From contig OX246738.1 of the NCBI GenBank assembly GCA_945910005.1, forward strand, positions 19,849,458 through 19,913,457: a stretch of 64,000 bases of DNA. The letters are read 5' to 3'. The position numbers were made by a program, and so were the translations under genes. Below are positions 51,266-63,917 of this stretch, piece after piece; position 1 is the stretch's first letter, and each line of letters starts with the position of its first letter. The notes under the pieces were generated by a model. It saw only the letters and a program-made list of their open reading frames with translations. It did not search any database and had not been told where the DNA came from. This DNA comes from Isoperla grammatica (Eukaryota; Arthropoda; Insecta; Plecoptera; Perlodidae).

Positions 51266-53438
51266 TTAAACCCCGTATAATCGTATACATATATGAGCTT
51301 TAATGGGTACAAGGATTAAGGATATTTTAAATGGATTCAAGAATAGCTAAGAAAAATACGTTTTCTTTAATCCAATATACCTGGAATTTAAATGTAAATT
51401 TTATTTTAAGTATTCCATAGGCTTCTGTGAAAATCATAAAATAAAGACTCTACGTTCGTGTGTTCATGTGTTTGTGTGTTCGTCTGTTCGTGTGTGAGGG
51501 GGGGGGGAAGTGGGAGACAGTACGCGAAGATTTGCGGGAATAGTAGTTAGTACATGGATGACCAAATCGAATACCGGTATCTACATCAACGAATCTCACA
51601 CTTAAAGCCGTTGGCCAGTGGCCTATATACGTATCGCTTTGGCATTAATTGAACTTTTTTTGATAACAGCTATACTGAAACCAAGGTTTGTTTAAAACAA
51701 ACCAGATAATCGATCTTGTCCGATGGAATTAAGGATAAATTAAATGCCCGACGTGCACATTATCCCGTCCATTAGAATATACCGCTTCCTTTTCACACTG
51801 TAATGCACGTAAAGTACCCGGGTGCCAGGCAAGATTTAAGGGATGTTTTAAGCCTGTCTCTAGGTAAACACAGTCACGCGTTTATTGGCGTCGCAGCGAC
51901 CACCGAGGCAGCGAATCGAATAAAGATCGTCACTCCGTATTCGGTATTTTAATTGAAAAAGTCTCCACTCCCCGTATGAAAGGTTTACGAGGCGGCTGAG
52001 GGGTGATGGCTTAGTAATCGACCCGTTTGGTTGGATTAAACGATACATTGGCGAGGCGGGTCGGGCGATGGAGCTTTTCGTGCACTCCGCAAGTATTCCA
52101 TTCGGCTTTTAATTATGCACAAGGTATTTAAACATGAGGGTATATATATATGCAAAGGTATTTTGAGTTAGGTATAAATTGAGCATTTAAAAACTTCATT
52201 TCAGCGTAGGTCGTGTTCTGGAAAGGACAAAGGAATCTGATTTGGCTGATCGCGTATTTAGATTCTGTTATCGGCAATTTTGATTGGAATGTTTTGTAAC
52301 GATTTTCACATCATGAAAACGAATTCTGGATTGAAATATCTTATCATTCAGAATGTTGGTGACATACGATTGAAAATATGTGTAAACCTTACAGCGGGTA
52401 TTCTAATATAGTACAATTTATAATACACGTGTTTATACTTTATAGTGATTAAAATGTAAAACAAATTTCTGTGGTTATAATTAATAACTTATGAACACTC
52501 CGGAACATGACCACATGGGTCCAGTATATAGTGGAATTAAAATGAATATCAGGAATAATAAACGATTACAAATGTTGTTTTGAAGAGAGTTTCGTAAGAT
52601 ATGACTTATTTGTATCATCGCAAGGAGGTAAATTTATGAAATTAGTAAACTACTCGTAACATGAAGCATAATTCACCCAGTGTGCTATTCGCAAAGAACT
52701 TCAATCGCAGCGACGTTCATCGAATTTCGAATTCTTTTTTGGCAATAACTCACAAAGGTGCCACAATTGCAATAAACGAAAATGAGCAACAACAATAACA
52801 ATGACTGTTAAATACAAATGCTGCTGATAAAAAAACATATGTATCTAAAGGAGCATACAAGCATGGTAGACTTACAAAGTATATAATAAAATGTAATAAA
52901 ATTTGAATTTAACGATGTCGGATTCAAATGGTCATATTACTGACCAAGATGGATGGCTAACTCATTACGTAAAATCTGCAATCCACAAGCGTTAATACAC
53001 GTTCATTTATTTTTAATGTAGGAACACGTTTTATCATCATTATCAGTTAACAGGTGTAAAATACTCCTCCTTGAAGTGTTGATTACTGCAAGCCTCATTT
53101 TAACATTCACTGCAAGCGACAGTCTATCAAATCTCAAGCACGTTGTTTGTGTAGTTTGTTGCCTACGTTTTACAGTTCATCCCTACAACTCAGCGTTTCG
53201 TTCCTCACTTCGATACCTATTTTTAAATCAACAGATACTCCGCAAGGGAGGATTCCCCATCAGATATAACTCAAAGGAAAAACTTTCTCGAACAGATTGT
53301 CAACTCTCAACAAACATTTCTTTAAAATTATATGTGGACAAAAACAACACAAACACAACCTTATTCTAAACCACATAGGACAAAATGATGCAATGAGTTT
53401 TGTTTCCACTTTCAACACAACATATTAAAAAAAAATAA
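51266..53438. other. Intergenic DNA, no gene seen
   Basis: A 10-base G run lies at 51498-51507, preceded by TGTGTTCG-type repeats (about 51453-51495). No supported gene. Confidence 0.55.
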
Positions 53439-55357
53439 CACGTATGACTCGTATGAATGACACGTATGACTCGTATGAATGACTCGTATGACTCGTATGA
53501 ATGACACGTATGAATGACACGTATGACTCGTATGAATGACACGTATGAATGACACGTATGACTCGTATGAATGACACGTATGACTCGTATGAATGACACG
53601 TATGAATGACACGTATGACTCGTATGAATGACACGTATGACTCGTATGAATGACACGTATGACTCGTATGAATGACACGTATGAATGACACGTATGACTC
53701 GTATGAATGACACGTATGACTCGTATGAATGACACGTATGAATGACACGTATGACTCGTATGAATGACACGTATGACTCGTATGAATGACACGTATGACT
53801 CGTATGAATGACACGTATGAATGACACGTATGACTCGTATGAATGACACGTATGACACGTATGAATGACACGTATGACTCGTATGAATGACACGTATGAA
53901 TGACACGTATGACTCGTATGAATGACACGTATGACTCGTATGAATGACACGTATGAATGACACGTATGACTCGTATGAATGACTCGTATGAATGACACGT
54001 ATGACTCGTATGAATGACACGTATGAATGACACGTATGACTCGTATGAATGACACGTATGACTCGTATGAATGACACGTATGAATGACACGTATGAATGA
54101 CACGTATGACTCGTATGAATGACACGTATGACTCGTATGAATGACACGTATGAATGACACGTATGACTCGTATGAATGACACGTATGACTCGTATGAATG
54201 ACACGTATGAATGACACGTATGACTCGTATGAATGACTCGTATGACTCGTATGAATGACACGTATGAATGACACGTATGACTCGTATGAATGACACGTAT
54301 GAATGACACGTATGACTCGTATGAATGACACGTATGACTCGTATGAATGACACGTATGAATGACACGTATGACTCGTATGAATGACTCGTATGAATGACA
54401 CGTATGACTCGTATGAATGACACGTATGAATGACACGTATGACTCGTATGAATGACACGTATGAATGACACGTATGACTCGTATGAATGACACGTATGAC
54501 TCGTATGAATGACACGTATGAATGACACGTATGACTCGTATGAATGACTCGTATGAATGACTCGTATGAATGACACGTATGACTCGTATGAATGACACGT
54601 ATGACTCGTATGAATGACACGTATGAATGACACGTATGACTCGTATGAATGACTCGTATGAATGACACGTATGACTCGTATGAATGACACGTATGACTCG
54701 TATGAATGACACGTATGAATGACACGTATGACTCGTATGAATGACACGTATGACTCGTATGAATGACTCGTATGAATGACACGTATGACTCGTATGAATG
54801 ACACGTATGAATGACACGTATGACTCGTATGAATGACACGTATGAATGACACGTATGACTCGTATGAATGACACGTATGAATGACACGTATGACTCGTAT
54901 GAATGACACGTATGAATGACACGTATGACTCGTATGAATGACACGTATGACTCGTATGAATGACACGTATGAATGACACGTATGACTCGTATGAATGACA
55001 CGTATGAATGACACGTATGACTCGTATGAATGACACGTATGAATGACACGTATGACTCGTATGAATGACACGTATGAATGACACGTATGACTCGTATGAA
55101 TGACACGTATGACTCGTATGAATGACACGTATGAATGACACGTATGACTCGTATGAATGACACGGATGAATGACACGTATGACTCGTATGAATGACACGT
55201 ATGAATGACACGTATGACTCGTATGAATGACACGTATGAATGACACGTATGACTCGTATGAATGACACGTATGAATGACACGTATGACTCGTATGAATGA
55301 CACGTATGACTCGTATGAATGACACGGATGAATGACACGTATGACTCGTATGAATGA
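53439..55357. repeat. 1.9-kb two-word satellite (13- and 22-bp units)
   Basis: The array is built from CACGTATGAATGA (13 bp) and CACGTATGA joined to CTCGTATGAATGA (22 bp), in an order that looks aperiodic. Occasional variants occur: CTCGTATGAATGA alone, CACGGATGA near 55164 and 55323, and CACGTATGACACGTATGA near 53848. The plus strand is dense in TGA; the minus strand has no stop in any frame, so three minus frames of about 640-650 codons are open simultaneously across the array. Triple openness in a pure repeat argues against coding. Confidence 0.98.
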
Positions 55358-55832
55358 GGTGTTATTTCATTCACCAAACAAAATGCATGAATCTAAACAA
55401 TGAACAGAACTGTAAAAAATTCTCAATCAAACACAAAGACAACTTAATGCAAACAATATCGACAAAATTTTTTAGAAGTTAATTTCTATGCATGTATCAT
55501 TGGTTTGCAGGCCAGATGCAACTAAAATACGGATTTCATTGATTTTTATTACAAACAACGTGCTTTAAACTGCATGCACATGCATATAACAAATTACACA
55601 AATTAACTAACCCACAAGAAAAAGGATATTATAAGGTACATAAAATAAATTATAACGAATCGTCGGTTTATATTGCTAAGTTAATAATATAAGAGTATTT
55701 AAGTGAGAACCATAATTTCTGGTTTTCACCAATTCATTTCCACCCAACAAAGTTTCCCTAATAATAAGGTGTTAAATAACAACATGATATGTAATATGTA
55801 TACTTGTGTATAACGTTAAAGATTGAGGTATA
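55358..55832. other. AT-rich spacer between two satellites
   Basis: This is a unique-looking, AT-rich interval of about 475 bp. No gene or bounded repeat is seen. Confidence 0.65.
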
Positions 55833-58085
55833 CCTTGAACACGGACCTAACATGGATGTGTGTACGTACATACTACACACGGCCAAAGCCTAGGTCATAA
55901 GGTCGGGTTCTGATTCCTTGAACACGGACCTAACATGGATGTGTGTACGTACATAGTACACACGGCCAATTCCTAGGTCATTAGGTCGGCTTCTGATTCC
56001 TTGAACACGGACCTAACATGGATGTGTGTACGTACATAGTACACACGGCCACAGCCTAGGTCATTAGGTCGGGTGCTGATTCCTTGAACACGGACCTAAC
56101 ATGGATGTGTGTACGTACATAGTACACACGGCCAAAGCCTAGGTCATTAGGTCGGGTGCTGATTCCTTGAACACGGACCTAACATGGATGTGTGTACTTG
56201 CATAGTACACACGGCCAAAGCCTAGGTCATTAGGTCGGGTGCTGATTCCTTGAACACGGACCTAACATGGATGTGTGTACGTACATAGTACACACGGCCA
56301 AAGCCTAGGTCATTAGGTCGGGTGCTGATTCCTTGAACACGGACCTAACATGGATGTGTGTACGTACATAGTACACACGGCCACAGCCTAGGTCATTAGG
56401 TCGGGTGCTAATTCCTTGAACACGGACCTAACATGGATGTGTGTACGTACGTATATAGTACACACGGCCAAAGCCTAGGTCATTAGGTCGGGTGCTGATT
56501 CCTTGAACACGGACCTAACATGGATGTGTGTACGTACAAAAGTGCACACGGCCAAAGCCTAGGTCATTAGGTCGGGTGCTGATTCCTTGAACACGGACCT
56601 AACATGGATGTGTGTACGTACATAGTACACACGCCCAAAGCCTAGGTCATTAGGTCGGGTGCTGATTCCTTGAACACGGACCTAACATGGATGTGTGTAC
56701 GTACATAGTACACACGCCCAAAGCCTAGGTCATTAGGTAGAGTTCTGATTCCTTGAACACGGACCTAACATGGATGTGTGTACGTACATAGTACACACGG
56801 CCAAAGCCTAGGTCATTAGGTCGGGTGCTGATTCCTTGAACACGGACCTAACATGGATGTGTGTACGTACAAAAGTGCACACGGCCAAAGCCTAGGTCAT
56901 TAGGTCGGGTGCTGATTCCTTGAACACGGACCTAACATGGATGTGTGTACTTGCATAGTACACACGGCCAAAGCCTAGGTCATTAGGTCGGGTGCTGATT
57001 CCTTGAACACGGACCTAACATGGATGTGTGTACGTACATAGTACACACGGCCAAAGCCTAGGTCATTAGGTCGGGTGCTGATTCCTTGAACACGGACCTA
57101 ACATGGATGTGTGTACGTACATAGTACACACGGCCACAGCCTAGGTCATTAGGTCGGGTGCTAATTCCTTGAACACGGACCTAACATGGATGTGTGTACG
57201 TACGTATATAGTACACACGGCCAAAGCCTAGGTCATTAGGTCGGGTGCTGATTCCTTGAACACGGACCTAACATGGATGTGTGTACGTACAAAAGTGCAC
57301 ACGGCCAAAGCCTAGGTCATTAGGTCGGGTGCTGATTCCTTGAACACGGACCTAACATGGATGTGTGTACGTACATAGTACACACGCCCAAAGCCTAGGT
57401 CATTAGGTCGGGTGCTGATTCCTTGAACACGGACCTAACATGGATGTGTGTACGTACATAGTACACACGCCCAAAGCCTAGGTCATTAGGTAGAGTTCTG
57501 ATTCCTTGAACACGGACCTAACATGGATGTGTGTACGTACATAGTACACACGGCCAAAGCCTAGGTCATTAGGTCGGGTGCTGATTCCTTGAACACGGAC
57601 CTAACATGGATCTGTGTACGTACATAGTACACGGCCAAAGCCTAGGTCATTAGGTCGGGTGCTGATTCCTTCAACACGGACCTAACATGGATCTGTGTAC
57701 GTACATAGTACACACGCCCAAAGCCTAGGTCATTATAGGTCGGGTGCTGATTCCTTGAACACGGATCTAACATGGATGTGTGTACGTACATAGTACACAC
57801 GCCCAAAGCCTAGGTCATTAGGTAGAGTTCTGATTCCTTGAACACGGACCTAACATGGATGTGTGTACGTACATAGTACACACGGCCACAGCCTAGGTCA
57901 TTAGGTCGGGTGCTAATTCCTTGAACACGGACCTAACATGGATGTGTGTACGTACATAGTACACACGCCCAAAGCCTAGGTCATTAGGTCGGGTGCTGAT
58001 TCCTTGAACACGGACCTAACATGGATGTGTGTACGTACATAGTACACACGCCCAAAGCCTAGGTCATTAGGTCGGGTGCTGATTC
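55833..58085. repeat. 83-bp hairpin satellite, about 27 copies
   Basis: CCTTGAACACGGACCTAACA recurs every 83 bp (starts 55833, 55916, 55999 and onward). Each monomer carries a perfect inverted repeat, GTGTGTAC and GTACACAC, around a 7-base loop. An outer inverted pair, GACCTAA and TTAGGTC, brackets it, so every monomer can form a two-tier stem-loop. Length variants fall mainly in the loop, for example a 4-base expansion near 56451 and 57204 and AAAAG forms near 56537, 56873 and 57292. Confidence 0.97.
56161..57666. repeat. 753-bp higher-order duplication in the 83-bp satellite
   Basis: Diagnostic loop variants repeat at a constant offset of 753 bp: the TTGCATAG form at 56198 and 56951, and the GTATATAG form at 56451 and 57204. 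The AAAAGTGCACAC form, two CACGCCCAAAG units and a GGTAGAGTTC unit follow in the same order in each copy. The higher-order unit spans about nine monomers. Confidence 0.88.
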
Positions 58086-59419
58086 CCCCACGCACTGGTT
58101 GTTGTCTATCTCCGGAGACAAAGTAGATTTACAGACGTGCGCAAGTGTATCTTCCAAGCTTCATGCGTCTGTAGTCGCGACATCTGGCAGCCAGCTTAGT
58201 CGCTCCCTACTTGATTTCCCTCAGGAGTTCCCCTTCCTCCCCCCCCCACTCCCCTCCTCCCCTCGTTCTACCTTTATTACATTCCCAGCGCATTGTTGTC
58301 ACTGTAAGTATCTCCTTTACAATCCCCGGCACCGATTCACCTGCTCTCTCTCTGGCCAATATTGTGGCAAAGAAGCAATGGACGGCGAAAGAACAGATCG
58401 CCCAATAATTCTCGTGGCTACCACAACGGCCAGGGTAATAGCTTTGTTAGCCCCTGCTGGCCCTTTAACTGCCATGCCAGGCCTCCACCAAGCATCAAGT
58501 ATCTACTGAAAGTATTCACACGTGGCTCTTATAGCCAAGGTTAATTAGTAAAGCCTTTGGATTTCATATTATGTTGTAATATAACTGCAAACTGTGGTAG
58601 GCAACTCAAAATATAGATACTTTCGGTTAGTGAAGTATTGGGCTTTTTAAAGTTATTTTGGAATATAATATTGATGTATATAGTGGCAAACTCAGTGCAT
58701 ATACAAAACTAGTAACGCAGGGGGATAAAATCTAAAACCATGTCGTTATCAATATAAAGTGAAATGAAATGATGACTATACTCTCAACACACGTCCGACT
58801 TTATTTATTCCAAGAACACAGTCGATGGATGCATTATTGTTATTGGTGCAGTGGTGATACCGAAGTGGTGAGGTTTGTAGACGCCCCCTCCTCCCCCCCC
58901 CCTTTCCTCTCCAACACACAACTGGTAAAAGTCTAGTCCACAAGCAAATACATTCTCGGATTTCAAATCCACTTTCAAGTAATTCGCAACTGGCTAACCC
59001 CGCGTGGTGTACTCGAACTTAGTTTCAAACTTCCATTAACTACATTACGATTTAAATAAAAAGTGGATAATTCCTTGTATATTGTATCAGGTATAACCAA
59101 TGTATTTTTCTTACACTCCGAGCTAGTCTACTGAAATATTATAAACTTACATTGTCATACAAGAAATTACTTCGTTTAGAAAATGAGGAATACAAATCAC
59201 TGTTGTAACTCTAGCAGGGTGTTAAAAGCAAATGCATTATAATATAACAATATATCAACGTAGTATAGACGGCTTTGTTATTGGAATTGAAGATAAAATT
59301 GTTAATATTCGTATTGTATTTGAAACTCGTGTCCGACGTTCTCTAAGAACTTGGTATTTAAATCACTACCTACGTAGTGTACCTACCTTTACAGTAACAA
59401 TTAAATAATAATAAAAAAA
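58086..59419. other. Intergenic DNA with C-rich runs, unrecognised frames
   Basis: Frames of 136, 65 and 60 codons overlap at 58099-58544. One contains closely spaced Cys and His (CHCKYLLYNPRHRFTC), another CWPFNCHARPP, but no family is secure. C runs lie at 58239-58247 and 58893-58902. The rest is AT-rich without features. Confidence 0.45.
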
Positions 59420-59519
59420 AATCACATTACGAGTCTACCCACTCAGTAACTAAACTGATTTGCAGTGGGGGACTTTAATTTAAAGTGACTAAACCAACCC
59501 TGTAGGCTTCAAACACCAT
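59420..59519 (-). repeat. Dispersed repeat, copy 2
   Basis: This copy shares about 90 nearly identical bases with 26678-26775, again with an A-rich left edge (ATAATAAAAAAAAATCAC). It lies about 430 bp from the tRNA-like piece at 59948. Confidence 0.85.
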
Positions 59520-59947
59520 CGACGAGTGAGCGATAACCAATCAAAGATCGATATTTCAAATACGAAACATGAATCAGTGATTGGACAGTGCGAACACCTG
59601 CGGACAAATACCAGAATCAACAAGGCCGATTCAGAACAACTTTGAATTTATTGAGTGCTTCGTTGCTAGGACGGCTCCAAAGTCACCGTTTACTTATTCC
59701 TAAGCCAAGAAGCAATGGAATTGAATCCAAATTAGAAGTTAAAAAACTTCTGCCTGATATGTACACGGTGCATTGTTCACACAAGGACACAAGGACAAGT
59801 TCACACAAGGACAAGTACATAAGAGGTTACAAAAGTAAAAACAGTAAAAAACAAATCACAACAAGTAACAAATGCAAAGTAAAATTTTAAAAATAATAGA
59901 TGTGAAATAATAAATATGAGGAGATCGCAATTGTATTAAAAGTTCAC

Positions 59948-60022
59948 GCCGACTGGGTATCTAACCCAGATCTTCCTTCTCTACGTCGTACTGCGGTGCT
60001 CTTGCTAACTAGGCTACCCGGG
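59948..60022 (-). mobile_element. tRNA-like SINE head
   Basis: On the minus strand TAGCCTAGTTAGCAAGAGC resembles an A box. CTGGGTTAGATACCCAG forms a perfect T-arm-like hairpin (5-bp stem, 7-base loop) at 59969-59953. The 5' and 3' acceptor segments do not pair, so it is not a functional tRNA gene. A tRNA-derived SINE head or old tRNA pseudogene is more likely. Confidence 0.55.
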
Positions 60023-60084
60023 GCCGCGGGAACAAACCCCTATAATATAATATTACTGACGTGATTGTTGACACATGCTCGGTC

Positions 60085-60165
60085 TAACAGTCTGTCATTT
60101 TGTGGCGGTATGCATAGCCAGACGATGTGGGTTCGATCCACATTCAAGGCAAACTTTAATTACAA
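60085..60165 (+). mobile_element. tRNA-like SINE remnant
   Basis: GTGGGTTCGATCCAC is an excellent B box in a T-arm hairpin with a TGTGG/CCACA stem. The upstream part (TGTGGCGGTATGC) is a poor A box and the D and anticodon arms are not recoverable. It is interpreted as a degraded tRNA-derived SINE. Confidence 0.5.
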
Positions 60166-61200
60166 TTGCTATTACTTGTATATGTATATTGTATACATAC
60201 ACACAAATAATATATGTGGTTTTGCGTGTTGATGCCCTATATCAAGCGAATAAGTAATATTTCATTATAATGGAGGTCAAGGTCAGTACAACACGTATAC
60301 GAGATAAGTGTGATATGCAGCTGAGGCTACCCTTACATAACCGTTCGCCAACATGCACGAATGTGCTTCAAGGTTTACTTTATGGAACCTTGATGTTTGT
60401 ATGTTCAATGTTGTACCTTTTTCAGAAGAATAAAATAAATACACAATTACGTCCCAAGTTGGAAATGCTCGTTTTTATTTTCGTATAGCAGTGGTAAGTA
60501 CAATAATAAGGTGCAATCTGTTGTCTAATAGTCACTAAATTTAATTATAATCTTTTTGCGAGTAAACGTTTCTGATATAATTCCATACACAAATTTCGAC
60601 TCCAGTTGAATACTCTGAGCAATTCATTATTTTACTTCCTGGCACGGACGGCATACAATTGAATACATAATTGATTTGGTAATGTGTATTTAAATAACCT
60701 ACTGGTACTAGGTTATGTTTACATTTCGCGAATCAATACGTTTGTTGCTATATAATTATAATCCCTATTCTGTTTACAATGTAGAAATGGTTGTAGTTTT
60801 GTTACTACATTACTCATCCTTTACCTACCTTAGAGAAAGGCAATCAAATGATGTCGTGTATATTTTGCTTTGTCAACATAGTGAACATCCCACACACATT
60901 TGGATGTTCTGCTTCTTCTGTCGCGTTTATTATGGAACGAAATAGTGCTCGGTGCACACAAAGCTGCTATAAAACAGTTCTTCAAATAGTATTTCCGAAC
61001 AGTTTCAGGTAATTTCTCGTAGGAAACCCCGTCATAGGGTGCACACCAGCTTTACCTGATGTGCTTTTCTTCATGTGACTAATTAGGTTATTATGGTGTT
61101 TGGATAGTTGGGAAGGAATTTCCGAGGGCTATTAGTAGGACTCAATCCTAGCAATCGTCTTTATTACTGAGGTAAATCTTGGAAAACATCTTCAGTTATG
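60166..61200. other. AT-rich DNA, probably partly SINE body
   Basis: The part nearest 61200 probably contains the body of the minus-strand SINE headed at 61278, but its 3' end is not visible. The rest shows only short frames without recognisable features. Confidence 0.4.
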
Positions 61201-61278
61201 ACTGCCGGTGGCCGGAATCGAACCGGCGACCTCCCGAATTAAAGTCTCGCGTCTTACCGCTGAGCCACCTCTATCGGT
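61201..61278 (-). mobile_element. tRNA-derived SINE head
   Basis: The minus strand reads GGTGGCTCAGCGGTAAGACG, a near-perfect A box, then GCCGGTTCGATTCCGGC, a perfect B box in a 5-bp T-arm stem. The anticodon-stem pairing is poor (about three of five) and the acceptor ends do not pair, so this is not a functional tRNA. Sequence continues leftward as a possible SINE body. The putative anticodon position reads TTA, which has no meaning if this is a SINE. Confidence 0.7.
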
Positions 61279-63020
61279 ATCAGGTGTATGGATTAAAATT
61301 ATTCAATGTTGTAACTCATTTCTTCTAAAATTAACTATCCTATAGCTTCAAACACATATCTGCATCTGCCAAAGGCGCATTGATATTTTATGTTGGTTGG
61401 AGCCACATCGTCAAATGTGTAAGTTTGTTCATATAATCAAACGTTACGCCCCGCTATCACCCACCTCTGCATCTGTAGTTCGTTAATTTCTCTTACCCTA
61501 AGAGTACGACCAAAATGAGTTTTGAGTAATGTTTTACTCAGGACAATAAAAAACACCTGCGTCTCTATTATGTTGAAAATTTCGATTCGTTTATTTATTG
61601 CTCGATTTGTTTTCCGGTGGATTTAAAGATCTCAGCTACTCGGGGCTCGCTTTCAGCATTAAATCCAATCATCCGGCCTTGTAATTGGTTTTCTGTTGAT
61701 CGCTCGCAACAACCGGTAAACGTTGTTCACATTGCGCTTATACAACGATACGACACAACCGACTGAGCGCAGCTTGATTAAGGTGAACGGAAAGAGGAGA
61801 TTTATTCCACAAAAGAAACATTCGATTGGCGACAATGTGTAAACAGCTGTTCGTGGTGTTCAATGTAGAATAATTGTTTTACAAAATAGATAACTATGAG
61901 GCACGGAAAGGATATGTATAGTGACTAGTATAAGAAATGTATGTAACAAAATAGTTCAATCAAATTTAGAAATTCATTGTTCCAGATAACTTATTATTAA
62001 ATGTAATGAAATTTCTTGGGGAAAAAATGCAGAAATATTTTGAAGTGTAAATAATAAATACATGTGTATGTAGTAATTTTTCTGGGGTGTTCTAGATGCT
62101 AACTCAGTATTTGGTTCATGCGCATATACAAGATATGTGATTATGCATTATATTATACTCTCCAATTTGTTAATATATGATAATATGTTAAAATCCTATA
62201 AAACATGCTGTTAACAAGGCTAACATATTTATAGAAATTAATCTACTCATATAAAAAAGAAATGCGTGAACTGTAAACGAAATGCCTAGCTATGAATAAT
62301 GTTAATAAAATGTATGCCTATAACGGGCTACAATATTCAAAAATAAAATATAAATCTGCACTCTCCGATTAGCATAATTTCTTATCACTAGTAAGAATTC
62401 AAACAACAATGCGCAATAAATAGAGAAATGCTCCGCGTTGTTATTCAGAGTCTCAATCGCGAGTCTCAAAACATGGGCTGGAGCCAAAGACAGACAACGG
62501 AGTAAAGACAATGTGATAAACATTCCTTACAAAGAAAAACAACAACATTGAATATTGTTGACGTTAACTATGAATACTAAAGCACTTATTACAAAATACT
62601 AACTTCTCATATAAGCAAACGTTAATACGTCGTATATTAATTAATTATTTGATATTTTGTGTTTAACGACGTACTTGACAGTTTCAGTCATATGACGCCC
62701 TTCGAGCCATATCCATTATACATCGTGGGGGTCGTCATAAGGGAGTCCAACATGGGAGGACATAGCGAAGAGGGAGGAGGGACCGTAGGGTGAGGGTCTC
62801 CTTTTGTCGCCATGCACTTACGACTGGCACAGTCACCCTGGCCCTATTCTACCCCAGGCATAGACGGGAAACATATTAATGATGTCAACATTTTAACGAA
62901 CCATACAAATCTGAAGTACTTAGCAAAATATGTAAACTCTTACTACAAAAATGAATCCAATTATATCACACGATTATGTCTTAAATATCCACAGCAGATG
63001 GTTGAATGCAAGACGAACTG
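61279..63020. other. Intergenic DNA with a possible interspersed-repeat fragment
   Basis: At about 62660-62710 the block TTTAACGACGTACTTGACAG followed by CAGTCATATGACG resembles, from memory, a very common molluscan interspersed repeat. No gene is seen elsewhere; frames are under 75 codons. Confidence 0.4.
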
Positions 63021-63166
63021 AGGACCGGTTTTTCAATCGGTTAACGGGTCTTTAACGGGGCCGTTAGCTGACGGTCTATAACCCAACAAACCCTATGCAG
63101 ATAACGGGGCATTAGCTAACGGCCCCGTTAACGGCCCCGTTAACGACCGATTGAAAAACCAGGCCT
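63021..63166. mobile_element. Palindromic MITE, 146 bp
   Basis: The left end AGGACCGGTTTTTCAATCGG and the right end (about 63148-63166) are inverted copies with two or three mismatches near the tip. Inside, GTTAACGG and GGCCCCGTTAACG blocks repeat in both orientations, so almost the whole element can fold into a hairpin. No clear target-site duplication was found (CTG left, TTG right), and the superfamily is undetermined. Confidence 0.75.
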
Positions 63167-63917
63167 TTGAGTAAAAGATGCGTAATGAATATTAATGTCA
63201 ATATTTACTCATTTATACTTATTACAATTATTGTACACCAATTATTATTTTGCATGCAAAATTAAATTGTGAGTCCCATGCGTTAACGAATTAATTTATT
63301 TATGAACAACCTAAAACCATAGGGCTTTCTTAAAAACGCGAATTCTTAACTGTCGCTAAATAGGAAGTATATTTATTCCACATGACTAAATTCGTGAATC
63401 AAACAAAATCACAGATCATAATACATTTTTGCCCAAGGAACATATTATACAATAACCTTTAAAACATTTAATTTTGATCGAAAAACTAAGTTATCCATAA
63501 TTTTAATAAAATAAGTTGTGATCGAAAACATAGTACAGGTGTCTGAGAAGAGCTATAGTCATCCGTTTAACATCATCACTACTTTTAATTCTAACTGTGC
63601 ACTTTCGACGTCACAATACAAACCTGTGATATCCTGAATCCATGTCCTGGAAATGCAAGTCACATTTCTAATCGCGCTAAACGTTTTGAAGATAATGTTT
63701 TATTTGAAACCATCCTGTACACCCACACCATTCTTTACCACAATGTTATAGGTATACTTTTTACTATGGGCACCACCTCTTGTTATCATGTAACTGAAAG
63801 TTTCATCTAGCTAGGATTCATGACGTAGGTTCTTAGTTGAGCCGCGAGCTAAGTAAACCACTTCGCGCTCATGAATACCTCGTGCTTAGTGTATAATGCT
63901 GGGTGGCTAGGTGTCTT
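63167..63917. other. AT-rich intergenic DNA, no gene seen
   Basis: Nothing recognisable. Confidence 0.6.

Noticed and set aside
53366..55377. Three overlapping minus-strand frames of about 640-650 codons
   Set aside because: All three frames are open because the two-word satellite has no minus-strand stop. The translations are the same short peptide repeat in different phase.
61201..61278. Functional tRNA gene with a TTA anticodon
   Set aside because: The B box and T arm are perfect, but the acceptor ends do not pair and the anticodon stem has two mismatches, so a SINE head fits better.
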